A stretch of DNA of 64,000 nucleotides from the NCBI GenBank assembly GCA_036250225.1, contig JAPZLL010000064.1, forward strand, positions 84,452 to 148,451, given 5' to 3'. The stretch is from Cercophora sp. LCS_1. Taxonomy: Eukaryota; Ascomycota; Sordariomycetes; Sordariales; Lasiosphaeriaceae. This document shows positions 36,034 through 48,354 of the stretch, one piece after another; position 1 is the stretch's first letter, and every line of letters begins with the position of its first letter. The notes below the pieces were generated by a model that worked only from the letters and a program-made list of their open reading frames with translations, ran no database searches and had not been told where the DNA came from. The position numbers were made by a program, and so were the translations under genes.

Positions 36034-37099
36034 CTACGCGACAGTGCCCATCCCGCCTGGGGCACCGGCGGTGCCGCCGCCACCGCCACCAGCAGCGGCG
36101 AACTCCTCTAAGCCGATCTCCTCATCTTCGTCCACCTCGTCATCGTCGCCCTCCTCGATCGAGTCCTCGCCGTCCTTGAAGCCGCTCTCCACCTCCATCT
36201 TACGGAGGCGGCGGCGCATGTCGTCGCGCTTGTTATTCTGCCAACGCACCAAGGCCGCGGCAGCGTGGACCTTAAAGCCGTAGACGCGGGGGATGTAGCG
36301 CTCAGCACTCTTGGCAGGGATCAAAGCTGGGTAGACCTGGAAGAGGATGTTGTGGAACGAGGTGCCGAAGTAGGCGCCGTCGATGGCGGCGTGGCGGGAT
36401 GACTTGGGATTGTAGATATCTTCGCAACGGGCGCAATACAGCTTGACAGCTTTGCTGTGGGCCACATCCGAGAGGCCCATGGGCAGGAGGGGGTGTGAGT
36501 GGCACATGACGCGCGGGCACTTGCCAAAATCGGCCTTTTTGTATTTCTCGAGCTGGGAGGGAGAGCAAGTCAGACAGGCATGACAGGAAAGGGGGACAGT
36601 AGAAGGCGGGACGAACCATCTTTGTGAGACCACGGGTTGTGACGATGTAGCGGGCGTGGACGAGGCCGTAGAGGTGCCTGGCTGACTTCTCTATCGTCTC
36701 TCGCATGTCGTCGTCGCAGTCGAGGTCGAAGACGTCGGTGACCAGGTCGAGGGCATATTGGTAGTACTGAACTTCGGTGTTGAGGCCCGTGAGGTTGAAC
36801 CTATCCGTCAGGTAGTCCTCATCGATCTCGCAAAAGTACTCGTTGCCACGGGAGGAGATGAACTTTGCGCACGTCATGATCAGCGGTTTGAAGATGGCAG
36901 CTCTTAGGAGCAAGCGGTGGAGAGGGCTGGAGAGGGCATTATGGAACGCCGAGCTCCGGTGGACAAGGGGACGAAGAAAAAACGCCCCGCCAAACGAGCC
37001 GGGTGGTGGAGTGGGAAACAAGAAGTGCAACTATACACGTACCCAGTCGCGCCAATAGCTCGTGTAATCGCTGTCAGACTCGCTGACATAGTCCTCCAT
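36034..37099 (-). CDS. ckb2: Casein kinase 2 regulatory (beta) subunit, CKB2 type
   Basis: Three exons, 37099-37043 (19 codons), 36862-36617 and 36552-36034, encode about 273 residues. The first intron is about 180 bases. Exon 1 gives MEDYVSESDSDYTSYWRDW, the acidic Ser N-terminus typical of the family. The core reads FISSRGNEYFCEIDEDYLTD, LYGLVHARYIVT, then a four-cysteine zinc site: C113 and C118 (CPRVMC) with C141 and C144 (CARC). KSSRHAAIDGAYFGTSF follows; GAYFGTSF, and the absence of a long acidic insert in the N-lobe, suit the yeast Ckb2 type rather than Ckb1. The subunit dimerises through the zinc site and controls substrate choice of the CK2 holoenzyme. Unusually, the C-terminus has an acidic run (EEGDDDEVDEDEE) and a Gly/Ala-rich end. 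Confidence 0.93.
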
Positions 37100-37834
37100 G
37101 GTTGTGTGCCAGGAACCGCGTCGATAGGGCCGATAAGATGCGCCGAGGCCGGGGCCGGAATCCACTGGATATCGGCGGGGTGATCGGGTGAAGTGAGGTA
37201 CGGAACCGGCGACGGAGGATTTTGGGCCGGAAGGGGTTCGGTGAAGCCCGGAAACGAGGGTGGCTGGATCAAACAACGGGGTTTCGCCAGAGATATGCAC
37301 TTGTTATACAAAGAGTATACAAAGAGTGCTAAAAGCACGACGCAAGGTAGATCGAAGCGATGTGTTTGGAGTCGCTGTCTGCCCGAGTTTTGGTCGTGGC
37401 CCTGGTTGTTGTGCTTTTTGGTGGGGAGCCTCAGTGCAAACAAGGATGTGAGGGGAACGCCGCTGCCCCGCGTGAATCCCAATCGGCTCCCCACACCCCT
37501 TATCAACAACGCTGAAAGCGTTGACCACCGCCATAGCGAACAGGCGCTCCGGTTCGCACGGGGACAACGAAAGCACAAATGACATCATCTTGTACTGCAT
37601 CTTTTGTGTTTTTCAATGTAGGGGTGGGGTACCCGTTTTATAGGATCCCGTCCAGAATCTAGACTAGCATCAAGCATGGGGGGCATCAATGCGAGACTTG
37701 GCCTCAAGGGTTAATCAACATACAGGAGATATTTACAACAACAGTTCAGACCAGTTATCTTAGTCAATACAGATACCCAGGTTTTACTTGCACCTAGTTG
37801 CCCAGTATCCAGTAAGCGAGGCGGCGCTCTCTCC
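37100..37834. promoter_or_regulatory. CK2 beta promoter region with an 11-base direct repeat
   Basis: About 730 bases between the CK2 beta start and the RIC1 stop, both minus strand. An 11-base unit, TATACAAAGAG, occurs twice in tandem at 37305-37326, about 200 bases upstream of the ATG. It could be a simple duplication or part of the promoter. Other frames are incidental. Confidence 0.45.
37305..37326 (+). repeat. Tandem 11-base duplication TATACAAAGAG
   Basis: Two exact adjacent copies are visible in the upstream region of the CK2 beta gene. No wider array is present. Confidence 0.7.
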
Positions 37835-40800
37835 TCAAGCTTCTGACCGAGAACCACTGGTGACACTTCCAGCATCGCTCGCTGAGCGTGCATCTAGCTC
37901 TGAATCACTCCCGGCCAACTGTCTGGGGGTACTCTGAGCTGACAGCCCATCAGATAGTGGCCCGTTGGCACCCCTATGCGGTACCGCAAGCCTTGTCACA
38001 AATCTTCTTCCTGCGACCCCTTCTTCCCCTTCCCGAACTCGGATATTTGCCATCTCCATGGCTTCCCGGAGCGTCTCTCCCGTCTCGTCGAGGGCTGCGA
38101 GAAAGCGCGCAAGCTCCTTGCATAACTCCCAGTCTTCCTCCCGCATAGCACGGGTAAGTAAACGCACGCTCTGCTCGCTTGCTGTTGCCAGCTCGTCGAA
38201 TGTGTGTAAAATCAGGAGGTAGCCGCCTGCTGTCTTGAGGCTGCCGCGTTGGAGGCTCTCTTCAAACAACTCTTGGGGAGGCGGGAGATAGGCAAATAAG
38301 GTCCGCCAGGAGCGAACCTCGGTTTTTCGTGTGCATTGCACCACGATATCAAGGTATTGTTTGAAAGAGGATAGGAGTGAGAGTACACGGGGAAGCACAG
38401 CGTGCTCTGGCGCCGGCGGTGGGTTGGCGTCGACTTCTTCGTCCAAAACATGGTGTAGAAGGATTTCAAGCCCATGCGCAAAGTATTCGAGGTCCTCGTA
38501 GCGCCGGGCTAGCTGCAGAGCCTCAACAGGCTTGTTGGCATTCAGATATGAGCGCAACACGTCGGGTAAAAAGAGATGTGTCTAAGAAATAGGTAAGCAT
38601 CGTATCTGGTATAGTGATATTTGGTAGGAAAACGTACCCTGATGGAGAAACGGAAAAATGAGAAGCTGACATCGCGCCGCTGGATGAGATCCGATTCAAC
38701 CCCGAGCACGATTGATTTGCTCAAGAGGACAGAGAGAGGATAGAAATCGACTGGGATGGAAGTCATGGGTGGCAGTTCCCTGGTCACCTCACTCGAGATC
38801 GCGTTGAGGACGGGGTCAACATCGGGCCAAATCTTCAGCTCACTGCCGTCAAACATCCAGAGCGAGTTGCGCAGGCTATCCCCCGATGTCTCGTGGGCAG
38901 GTGTGGGCTTGAGTTGCGGAGAAGAGCCTGAGAACGGTTGGTCTCTCATGCTGACATAGTATTCGACGTTGTGCACAATGACCCGCATGTCATATTTCAG
39001 GTGCTCGTCGTGTAGGGATGGCCGGAGGAGGACCAGCTTGCCGTCTACTAAGAACAGCACAGATGCATGGGCAACGTCCTGAGATGGGTCGCCCTCCAAC
39101 AACTGGCTTTCTGGAAGGATCCAGCTCAGGCCTCTGACTCTGGCTGGTGATCGCACAATGCCATGGAAGGCTATGTGGCCCACCTCGATCAACCGTACGG
39201 ACCCTGAGCTAGGAGCAAACAGAAAGTGGTGCAGGAGGTTGTCATAAGTATAAACCAGGAGGGAATCTTCCCCGGACGGTGTTATCAAAACCACCGGCGC
39301 CTGCATCTCGTGTGTGTACGCCACAGTACTCCCATCCAAGGCAGCCTCCCGTGAGTAAAGACGAAGCTCAAAGGACTTGTTTGCCTCGACAGCAGCCACC
39401 AGAATGTTTTGGTACCAGCAAAGACCACCCCGGACTTGGAACTCGTTTTCCATGACGTCGTTGGCAAATGTTTTCCACCGCCCACTGTTGACGCTGTAGT
39501 GTGCTAAACCTCTCCTCCCAGCCACGGCGACATATCTCCCATCATTGGAGATGGCCGTACACCTGATCGGCCATTGGTTGAGTAAGTAGGTAGCTGGGAT
39601 GCTAGCCGTGTGCCATAGAGAAGGTTCTGCCGAAATCGACGTCAGATCCGGGAGATCGTATCCTCGATAAATCATGATGCTGGACGTGCTCTGGAGTACA
39701 GTCCGGAAAAGGTTCGCAGAGCTGTAACAACCTGTCACGGCACTGCGGGCCATCTCCAGAGTCCAGATAGCCTCGTGCTCCCTGCCAACAAGCAGAATCT
39801 CGCAGGCGCCCCCAACCCACGCCGCCGCTCGGACACCGGAAATCCACTCTTCGCTGTTCAACGAGGCGATGGATCGGTCGATCCCAAAGCTGTTGCTCAG
39901 AGATTTGCCGTAGACACTCCACGTGGCCCATCCCCTCTCGTAACCAGCGAAGAGACAGTAGCCGTCTGGAGAGAAAATAAGCGTGCAGAGATCTCCGCAG
40001 ACACTCCTGGATGCGGGAGCTGGGTGCGTATGAGACGGCGGGATGTTACCGGAATAGTCCCTGGCCGAGTAGACGCGGATAGTTCCATCGGCGCAACCAA
40101 CGGCAATCAACGAGAACCGAGCGTTGATAACGCACAGTCGCGCGTGTTGATCCTCATTTTGAGGCACGTGGAAGCAATAACCCTTGAAGAGCTTTTTCGG
40201 ATCCGAAGGCTCGCTGAGGTCCTTGTCCTGGTGAGCCCCAGTGACCCGTTGAACAGCATAGGCTTTGCCGTCGCTCGTGACCCATGTTGACAGGCTCATA
40301 GGCCTGTCGTGTGTCATCTCCTTTACAGTCACCTTTTTATCAACCCAACCCATACGACTCAATAGTTCGGTGTTGGTTTGCGTTCCCGAGCTGTCGGGGG
40401 TCCACCGAATGCACTGAACGGCCGCCGGCTTCCGGGTCGCCACTACCAACTCGTCGTCAAGGGCCAAGGCACTTTCAATCCCGGCGTCAACTTTGATCAC
40501 CATGCGGAACCGGATGCTAATGTCCCGAATCCCTTGCCCCTCGCCAGGACCCCATAGGATTTGATCTGGAGCCAGATGCCCAGGCCCACCAACATAGCTT
40601 TGACGCCTCCTTTGAATGTTCGTGTGGCTCGCGAAATGCGGTTTGTAGACTTGAGACTTTGCATCGGTTGCGAGCGTGTACGTGATCAGGTAGCCCAAAC
40701 TTGTATGGACCACGAAGATGGCAGAGTCGGGCCGCAGAAGGAGGTCAATGTTGGTGCCGTAGGATTTGAGGGAGGCGTCTGATCTCACGACGACGGCTAA

Positions 40801-41270
40801 AACGACAGTAGGCTAGCGATTTGGGAGTTGTCAGATCATGGGACTATTCGGGCTTTCATGACAATGATCCATACCTTTGTCTGCCATATTGTGATCGTGG
40901 TGGTTGTGATGACGGCGAAGATGTGTCCAGCGCGCGCGACTTGCAGCGCCAGAATCGGCTCTCGGGGAATCACGGGGGGAATTGCCGTCGGCGAGTAATC
41001 GAGGATGCCTTCACCATGGTCACCATACTCGACAGACTTGATAGCGGGAGTCAGAGGCGTGACCGGCGTCACTGGCGTGATCGGCGTGGGCGGATGGCCA
41101 AGCTCCGGGCCGCCGGCCGAGGTTGGGGATAAGAGCGCGGGCCTGTCGTGTGCCTGCTCGGTAGCAGTTCCCGGGGCTGAGAGACCATCGTGAGAGACAG
41201 AGTGTTGTGTGGTCGGCGTGCGACCACTGTTGAGGGCAAATATGCGTGGGGTTCCAAGGGGCCAGTACAT
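37835..41270 (-). CDS. ric1: RIC1, subunit of the Ypt6/Rab6 guanine nucleotide exchange complex
   Basis: Three exons, 41270-40875, 40812-38638 and 38581-37835, encode about 1105 residues. The start MYWPLGTPRIFAL resembles the conserved RIC1 N-terminus. The first half has WD40-like blades (for example VQCIRWTPDSSG, LIAVGCADGTIRVYSARDY, CTAISNDGRYVAVAGRRGLA). The RIC1 domain begins across the last intron, where SFFRFSIR joins THLFLPDVLRSYLNANKPVE. It continues with ALQLARRYEDLEYFAHGLEI and WELCKELARFLAALDETGET. The tail is Ser-rich and disordered. RIC1 with RGP1 activates the Rab Ypt6 at the Golgi for retrograde traffic from endosomes. A low-complexity Thr-Pro run (PPTPITPVTPVTPLTP) near residues 60-75 interrupts the first blade and may be a proline-directed kinase target. 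The gene is divergent from THOC3. Confidence 0.91.
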
Positions 41271-41766
41271 GGCTCAGCGAAGCCGGCTCCTTCACGGCGG
41301 CTTCGTGCACATAGGCAGCCTCGAATCCCTTAACCCTGGGTCAATTCATGTCGGTGGCCCGCCAAGCCGTCGCAAGTCGCGCATTCGTATGATGCAGCAC
41401 CGTCAAAGTCGAGGTTGCGGTGTTGGATGTGAAATTTGGATATGTGCTGGCCAGCGCGATGTTCCATCAAGGGACAATTCCACCCGAGGCTCCAGCTACG
41501 CTAGGTACAGAAGGGTGGCTGCGTCTGGGCGCACGCCATGCCGGAAGGTAGCGAACGACCTGCCTTTGGGGTACTTCCCCGCCGGCAGCATTTGGCCTGC
41601 CATGCAGGTACCCCACGAGATGAATCCAAGCGGCACTTCCCGTAACGTCTTTCCTTACAGGCCTTCAAGCAGCTCCACGCCACGACGCGCTTCAACACCA
41701 TTGACGACTTGCATTTCACATCTCAATCTACTTGAGGGTTGCAATTTTTGCGCCACTTGCTTGAAC
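41271..41766. promoter_or_regulatory. Compact divergent promoter between RIC1 and THOC3
   Basis: Both genes start within 500 bases of each other and read outward, so this short region must drive both. The THOC3 frame is open through it, without a better ATG than 41767. No specific site can be assigned. Confidence 0.5.
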
Positions 41767-43015
41767 ATGCCACCGCTTCGTCACCGCTACAGCCTGACCA
41801 AGGAAAAGTTCTCGCCATTTTTTGGTCCGCTCAAGAGTCAACCTTACAGTGATGCTGGCTCGACTTCTCGTGGAGCTTCGGCGGCAAGTCATCATAGTCT
41901 TCGCTCGATAGCCTGGAACCCCCTCGGCACTCTGGTTGCGACGGGAGCCGCCGACAAGACGCTCCGTGTGTGTGAGTGGCCATTCTCCACGGAACTGCCG
42001 GTTTAGGGCATGCCTGCTCACAACCTACAGGGAACCCAGAGAAGCCCAATGTTCGTTTCTCAACCGAGCTTAAGGGGCATGCGTCAGCCATCGAAAAAGT
42101 TGCTTTCAATCCCGTGAAAGATGCGGAGTTGGCCAGTCTTAGCAATGACGGAGTCCTCAAAATCTGGGACGTTCGGACCAAAGCCTGTGTCAACGAAGTC
42201 AAGGGACTGGGCAATGCAAATGCGTTAGCCTGGGCTCCAGACGGGGCTTCGTTGCTGGCCGGAAACAAAGTACGTTCATGCACCCCCTCAAGAACTCGAG
42301 ACTCTTTCTCATGCGAACTCAGGATGGCACTCTGTTCCAATTGTCCCCAACCTCGTCTACGGTGGTTTCATCCCATCAGCAGCTAGTTGGGACGAATCAG
42401 GTCGCTTTTTGCTGGAGCGGGGAGAAAGTATTTGTTCCAACCAGAGATGGAAGAATTCGAATCCTCTCTTATCCCGAGCTTGACCCAATTCTTCACCTCG
42501 ACTACCCAGTCGATTCAGGGCAATCGACCGAGTACATGCTCAAGGGCCATACCGCGCCATGTCTCACAGTAGAGCTCTCACCAACTGGGAGACATCTCGC
42601 AACCGGAGGAGCAGACTCGATTATCTCTCTCTTCGACACAAAAGATTGGCTCTGCCAAAGAACGTTGGCTGCGATGCAGGGGTCGGTGAAAAGCATAAGT
42701 ACGATGCCGTTTTACAAAGGAGATATGTAATGACGCTAACATCCAACCAGGCTTTACCTTTGATGGAAGCTATATTGTCGGGGGCTGTGAAGACAGTAAG
42801 ATCTTGATGAAGACTAAACCCTCTGGATAAAAGGACTGACTTGATTGATAGGCTCGGGCTTGGTTGTCTTTCACACGGAATCCGGCGACCCTGTCCACAC
42901 CTTTAAGACAGCGGGACCATCAGAGGCGGTAGCATGGGCTCCAACGCGATACTGTCTAGCTTACAGTGATCTGGGGATTCTACGCATTGTCGGCGTTGAC
43001 ACGGATCGGAAGTGA
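41767..43015 (+). CDS. tex1: THO/TREX complex subunit 3 (THOC3/Tex1), WD40 protein
   Basis: Five exons, 41767-41971, 42031-42269, 42323-42698, 42751-42795 (45 bases) and 42852-43015, encode about 342 residues. I start at MPPLRHRYSLTKEKFSP. The protein is a run of WD40 blades: SLRSIAWNPLGTLVATGAAD, then GHASAIEKVAFNP with LKIWDVRTKACV, ALAWAPDGASLLAGNKDGTL, RILSYPELDPILHL, LTVELSPTGRHLATGGADS, and AVAWAPTRYCLAYSD. The ILSYPEL motif and blade order match THOC3. THO binds elongating RNA polymerase II and loads mRNA export factors in the nucleus, limiting R-loops. Four introns split the short gene, and reading it unspliced breaks it into several unrelated frames. Length fits the family. Confidence 0.93.
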
Positions 43016-44405
43016 TGACCACGCCCAAATCAGGTGCCCCATCACGGGACCCAATCAGCGCGGGAAAACCTCAGGCCGACTTGCCATCCGAACAGCCTCC
43101 ATTTAGCAACTGTCCTTTTCAGGGCCGTGGCTGTGCAGGTAACAGTTATGATGCAGTGCATTGGTGGAGTCAATCGGCCCGCAGCTAGCGGTCTTGAGGG
43201 AACCCTACTGGTTGAGGTGAAAGCAACCTCTGTTCCACAGACGGAGGGCGGCGGGAATTCGAAGAGCTCCCTCGAGGGAGGAGGCTTATCTTATCTTGTC
43301 AAATCCGGGAGGTCGGCGGGGTGGAACCAACAGACCAAGAGCGCCGCACGGAGGGGCATAGCGGGCAGAGCTTGCACAATGGAAATGACCGGATTGAGGG
43401 GTGGGCTATTAATAATGCACCAAGGTACAACACCATGAGACCTAATGTTCCCGGCAGGGAAGCGGGTGCGACGCTTCGACGAGCCGCGTCGTGCGTGGGT
43501 GCGTGGGTGCGTGGGTGCGTGGGACAGGGAAGACTGGCGATGGACTGATGACCAATCAAACAAAAATCGACATGAAGAATATCATGGAGACTCCCTGACG
43601 TGACTCGAGTATAGCTAGACGCTCAGGCTCCAGGGCGTGACGGTGAGATTTTGTGGTTGCATGCGTCGAGGGGTACTGAGACTGTCCTGGCGTTGGGTTG
43701 CGTCGCCGGGCTGCTGCCTCGTCGAGAGCGTTCGAAGTTTGGAGAGCTGTCCGTTGACGATGGCTGGTTGAAGGATTGCAAAGAGCGGAACTGAGACGCG
43801 GAACGGAGGGGTCTTGTGCCAACCCGACCTCTTGTGATCCCCACCTAAATCCGATCAACGCGAGGGGCCTTGGCCCTGTAAGGCAGGGTGCTGCCAACCC
43901 CAGGGTGGTACTTTGAGATGCGTCGCCCTCGAGCTGAAATCTGAACTTGTCCAGCTTGCGCCCACACCTTCAATACACACACGGAGAGGCCTCGGTAGTC
44001 ACTTCCGCCCGCGCTACCCAGCGTATTCCCCGTGTTTCTTGTTGAGCAATCTGTCGGCCGTTCGGCTGAGAGACCGAGGTTCACTGCGCTCTCTCGCACC
44101 TCTCTCGTCCTAACCCGGGGACTCGCACTTCGACAAAGTCCGCGTCCAGCGAAGTTCTCGCCACCGTTTTCGCCGTCAAAGTCGTCCGCCTATTGCCGCC
44201 GCCCCGACCCTTCCTACAAGCTTCGTTAAATGCGCCAAACGCGGAAACGGCGCTGACCGCGACTGCACCGGCCACACACCACTGACATCGCCGCCGGCTC
44301 GGAGACTCGGCGGTTGCCTATTACGCCGCCGACCGCGACACGGAGGAGCCACCCGTCCAGGAGGGCCATCCGCGCCGTCCCATCTTCGCCACAGATCGTC
44401 GCATT
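43016..44405. other. Intergenic upstream of the Zn2Cys6 gene
   Basis: About 1.4 kb holding the THOC3 3' UTR and the leader of the zinc-cluster gene. It includes a GTGCGTGG tandem array at 43491-43522. The last 300 bases are CG- and CT-rich leader. Frames here lack domains. Confidence 0.5.
43491..43522 (+). repeat. Octamer tandem repeat (GTGCGTGG)4
   Basis: Four perfect head-to-tail copies of an 8-base unit are seen. It is G/T-rich and could form unusual structure, but it is short and intergenic. Confidence 0.8.
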
Positions 44406-47400
44406 ATGTCGTCGTCGTCCAACTCCCCGTCCGATACCATCATGGTATCGGATCCCACCGCCGACAGTCGTCTCGATGCAGATCAGCAGGCAGGAATGGA
44501 ACCCGTGCAGAGGGGCAATTCAACTGTACCGAAACCCAAACGCCTGGCTTGTATGATTTGTCGGAAGAGAAAGTTGAAGTGTGATGGAATCAAGCCGAGC
44601 TGCAGCACCTGCTCGCGACTCGGCCACTCATGCGCTTACGATGAGGTCAGGAGGAAGAGCGGGCCCAAAAGAGGTTATGTCAAAGCATTAGAAGAGCGGT
44701 TGAGTGGGTAGCGCCTCGTTCAATTTGTCGGCTCATGGGTTCACTAACAAGCTGCGTCATACAGAGCAGGTCGAGACACTACTAAAGTCACAAGATGGCC
44801 CTACCACAAGCCCGGATGGAACAAAGGCCCTTCCAACGACCATAGACGCGACTACGGCGCAACCGCCGAACCAGCATGCCGCCGCGGCGGCAAATTTCAC
44901 CGTCACGGACCCCTCGATCGGCATTGCAAGCAGCAGGGATATGGACCGTTGGCATTTCAATGGGGACTCCCCGAGCGGCGGCATCGACGACTTCAACTTC
45001 AACAGCACCATTCCGCTAAATATCCCCGGTAGCATTGGCAATGTTGACAGCAACTTCACCTGGGAGATGATAGGTCTCGGTCTGGAGGAGCCATTGCCTC
45101 CACAGGAAACCATCGACGAGCTGTAAGGGCCCATGTCTTGGGCATCGTTCGGCCACGGCTAATGCATGTTGACTGTACAGACACCAGATATATTTTGAGA
45201 AGATCCACCCCTCGGTTCCCATGATCCACAAGTACAGGTACTTGGCGGCGATGAACCTGTATGTTTTTGTTGACCGTTGTGTAGTTGACTGCTAACAGCT
45301 GAAAAGCGCGCCGAGCCAACGACCACCAGTTTGCCTTCGATATGCCATGTGGACGCTGGCTTGTTCTGTGACAGAAAAATATCTCGATCTGAAGGACCTG
45401 TTTTACCAGCGAGCCAGGAAGTACGTCGAGTCAGACTACATCAGGGGCTATGGAGAGCACATGATCTCAGTGGCCCACGCCCAAACACATGTGTTGCTTG
45501 CATCATACGAGTTCAAGTGGATGTACTTTCCTCGCGCTTGGATGAGCACAGGCTCAGCCGTACGGTTGTGTCAAATGTAAGTCGATCAGCAGTGCGTCTG
45601 GGAATTTTCCAACAGAAAACTCACTTTTTACAGGATTGGTCTACATCGCCTCGACGGGGCCGGTCTGGACGTCAAGCAATGTTTGCCAGCCCCTCGCGAT
45701 TGGACCGAAAGAGAGGAGCGAAGAAGGACGTTCTGGATGGCCTTTTGCCAGGACCGATACGCCAGCATCGGCACCGGGTGGCCAATGGCAATCGACGAGA
45801 AGGATATCTTGACCAACCTGCCCTCGTCCGACGACGCCTTTGATATGAGTCGTCCCGAGCAAACCCCGCCACTTTCCGAGTCCATGACTCCCGCGGGGGC
45901 TGGAAAACTTTCATCATTCGGAGGTGTCGTTCTGATGGCCTGTCTTTTTGGGCGGAATCTCGTGCATCTTCACCGGCCAGATGTCGATGACCGAGACCAC
46001 GACCTAAACGGTGAATTCTGGAAAAGGCATCGAAGCATGGACAACATTCTGCTCAACACATCGCTCTGCTTGCCATTGCACCTGAAATTACCAAACGGTC
46101 TCGGAAACTCAAACATCGTGTTTATGAACATGTGCATCCACACGTCCACCATCTGCCTTCATCAGGCCGCTATCTTCAAGGCAGATAAGAACAGATTACC
46201 CGCCTCTGTGAGTTCCGAAAGCAAAGTCAGATGCATCACGGCCGCAAACGAGATTGCAAGCATCATGAGAATGATATCGCATCTGGACCTCGCTGCGGTA
46301 TGTTGGCCAGCCGTCGTCACTTCCGGAAGTCCAAACTAACGAGTATCACAGATGAATCCCTTTATCTCCTTTTGTCTCTACGTTTCCGCGCGTGTCTTTG
46401 TGCAGTATCTCAAGAGTCGACCAGACGACAGCCAGACCGCGGATTCCTTACGCTTCCTACTCTCAGCCATGAACGCGCTGAAGAGGCGAAATCCCCTGAC
46501 TGAATCATTCCTTGTTCAGCTTGATGTTGACCTTGAAGCCTTGGGAATGCGGATACCAAAACTCAAGACCGCATTCCCGCGCAGCAGCGACAGCGTAAGT
46601 CTAACCCAAGGGTAGGGTCACCGTTCGTGCTGACAACATCGCAGCCGGGACCAAGATCCTGTGGCAAGCCGGCTCAGGACGTGGCGCGTGGCTCCATGCC
46701 ATACCGCAATGAGTGTCATTTCATGAAAACGGTAGAAGACGACGGCAATCCGGCCAACGGACCCGACATCACCGAGACCTCTCCCACTAATAACATTACC
46801 CAAACTCCCGGCGCCACCGCACGCGAACACCCAGCTTGGGTTGCGGAACAAAACGCCACGCTGCCAACTCGCGATCGAAGCACCGGGTCCGCATACGCAC
46901 CCATAAACCATCACCTCGCCCCTCCTTCTACCTCCCTGGCCACCTATCCGCCTCTTGACATGGATGGTGTCAGCAGCAACGACCCGTCCGGCACTTCGCC
47001 CGACGGCCCTCAGTCCAGCCGGCCAACTCCCAACTCTAGCACTACGTCCGACCATCTTGCGCCCGGTAGCCAGTTAAACGGTAGTTCGAGCAGGAGCTCG
47101 TTCGACGCCAGCCCAGTGGTTCCAAACCTCACAATGTCCGGAACAAGCCAGAGTGATGTGGATAACGCAATGAATGCATTTTTCGATCCTTCATTCAGTA
47201 TTCCTCCCAATGTATCAACAGGGTTGACACCGCAGGGGAGGTTTAGCATACCTGATACACCCGGCGACTTCTCATTGCCGACTGAATGGCAGGAAATGAC
47301 GACAGGACAAACGCCAGTAGGACAGGGAGTTTTAAGATCGATCATGGCAATGAATACGATGGAGACGATGGATTTAGGGTGGGGGGATCAAAATGCATGA
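44406..47400 (+). CDS. Zn2Cys6 transcription factor with fungal-specific regulatory domain
   Basis: Seven exons, 44406-44703, 44765-45122, 45181-45258, 45307-45576, 45634-46297, 46352-46594 and 46645-47400, encode about 888 residues. The binuclear zinc cluster has Cys 49, 52, 59, 66, 69 and 76 (CMICRKRKLKCDG and CSTCSRLGHSC). A linker, RKSGPKRGYVKALEERL, leads to a short coiled coil, KQVETLLKS. The fungal-specific domain spans about residues 215-600, including HQIYFEKIHPSVPMIH, RAWMSTGSAVRLCQMIGLHRLDG and the EEERRRTFW-like helix (REERRRTFWMAFCQDRYAS). The C-terminus is disordered, Ser/Thr/Pro/Asn-rich, ending in an acidic-aromatic MDLGWGDQNA, a plausible activation patch. It resembles regulators of nutrient-use genes of the Gal4/xylanolytic-activator type, but I cannot name the orthologue or its targets. 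It is nuclear. Confidence 0.9.
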
Positions 47401-48354
47401 CAAAATGTGAGGGCGGGCAAGCTGTGTTGATGAATGATACCATGTTGAAAATGCTTGTTGCTTTGGTTATATGCTTTCGCGGGCGTTTGGTTAGTCTCAT
47501 GCGGCTAAGGCCGTGGTGCTGTCATGACAGATGACTACTTTTTTGATGAACTGAATTGGTGCAACGTTTGGGAATGGCGGTCATTTTGCCAGTGGAACAG
47601 GCTTCAGCGTATGTCAAGGCCATTAGGTCTAAGTAGTTCCTATAGAAAAAAAGTGCTTGCGAGAAATGACGACTTACTCTCGCCCGGTTGGAAAGACTTA
47701 CGTTGTGTCTTGACGCTCTCGCCTAAATTAGACCATCTTTGGGACCTGTTTCCCAGTCCTTAGGAACTTCCTCCACGAGTTGCGAGTTTGTCCAATAAGC
47801 AAAAATATCTAGGTAAGTTTCCAGGGCCAATTTCAGGGTCTCTGAGACTCATAAAGCGTAGGGCTAGTGAGGATAAAATGGGCGATGGACAACGAGGTGA
47901 GTTTGTCTTAGCTGGGTCCTTGGGTACCTACTCTCCAGGTTGGGTTGAGGCGCCTTTTGAGGCTGCTCGTTTTTGGTTCGGCAGTTTTGCGGCGCACACT
48001 CAATTTGCCCGTTACACTTACACGCCTCGCCCACCAAGCTGTCTTGGGTCCCCCAGTGTGTCGCTCGCAGCATTCGCTCATGCTGCCCTGGCGAACCACC
48101 TGCAACCCACCAGTAAATCCCTGCAAGGCAACCGATTTGTGGGGGACCACACTCTTTTCGAGGGTCTGCGCGAACCACCCGACATTTTCTCAGACTTTTA
48201 TACATCCCGAAAATAAATTCAAACCTCATCCCTAGCAATCATAATAAAAAAATTCACTGCTACAGCGGCTCTGCCTTTGACCTTTGACCTCCAGCCAATT
48301 TACGAAGCACATTTCTTCACAACCAGTCCGAGCTCTTCCTCCTCGACCTCATCA
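47401..48354. other. Intergenic between the zinc-cluster gene and a possible small gene
   Basis: About 950 bases. From about 48240 the sequence becomes CT-rich, with a CCAAT-like motif (GCCAATTT near 48294), which resembles a leader. No domain-bearing frame is present. Confidence 0.45.

Noticed and set aside
35639..36283. A 214-codon plus-strand frame at the 3' end of CK2 beta
   Set aside because: Its second half mirrors the acidic tail of CK2 beta; Pro/Ser-rich composition comes from the opposite strand.
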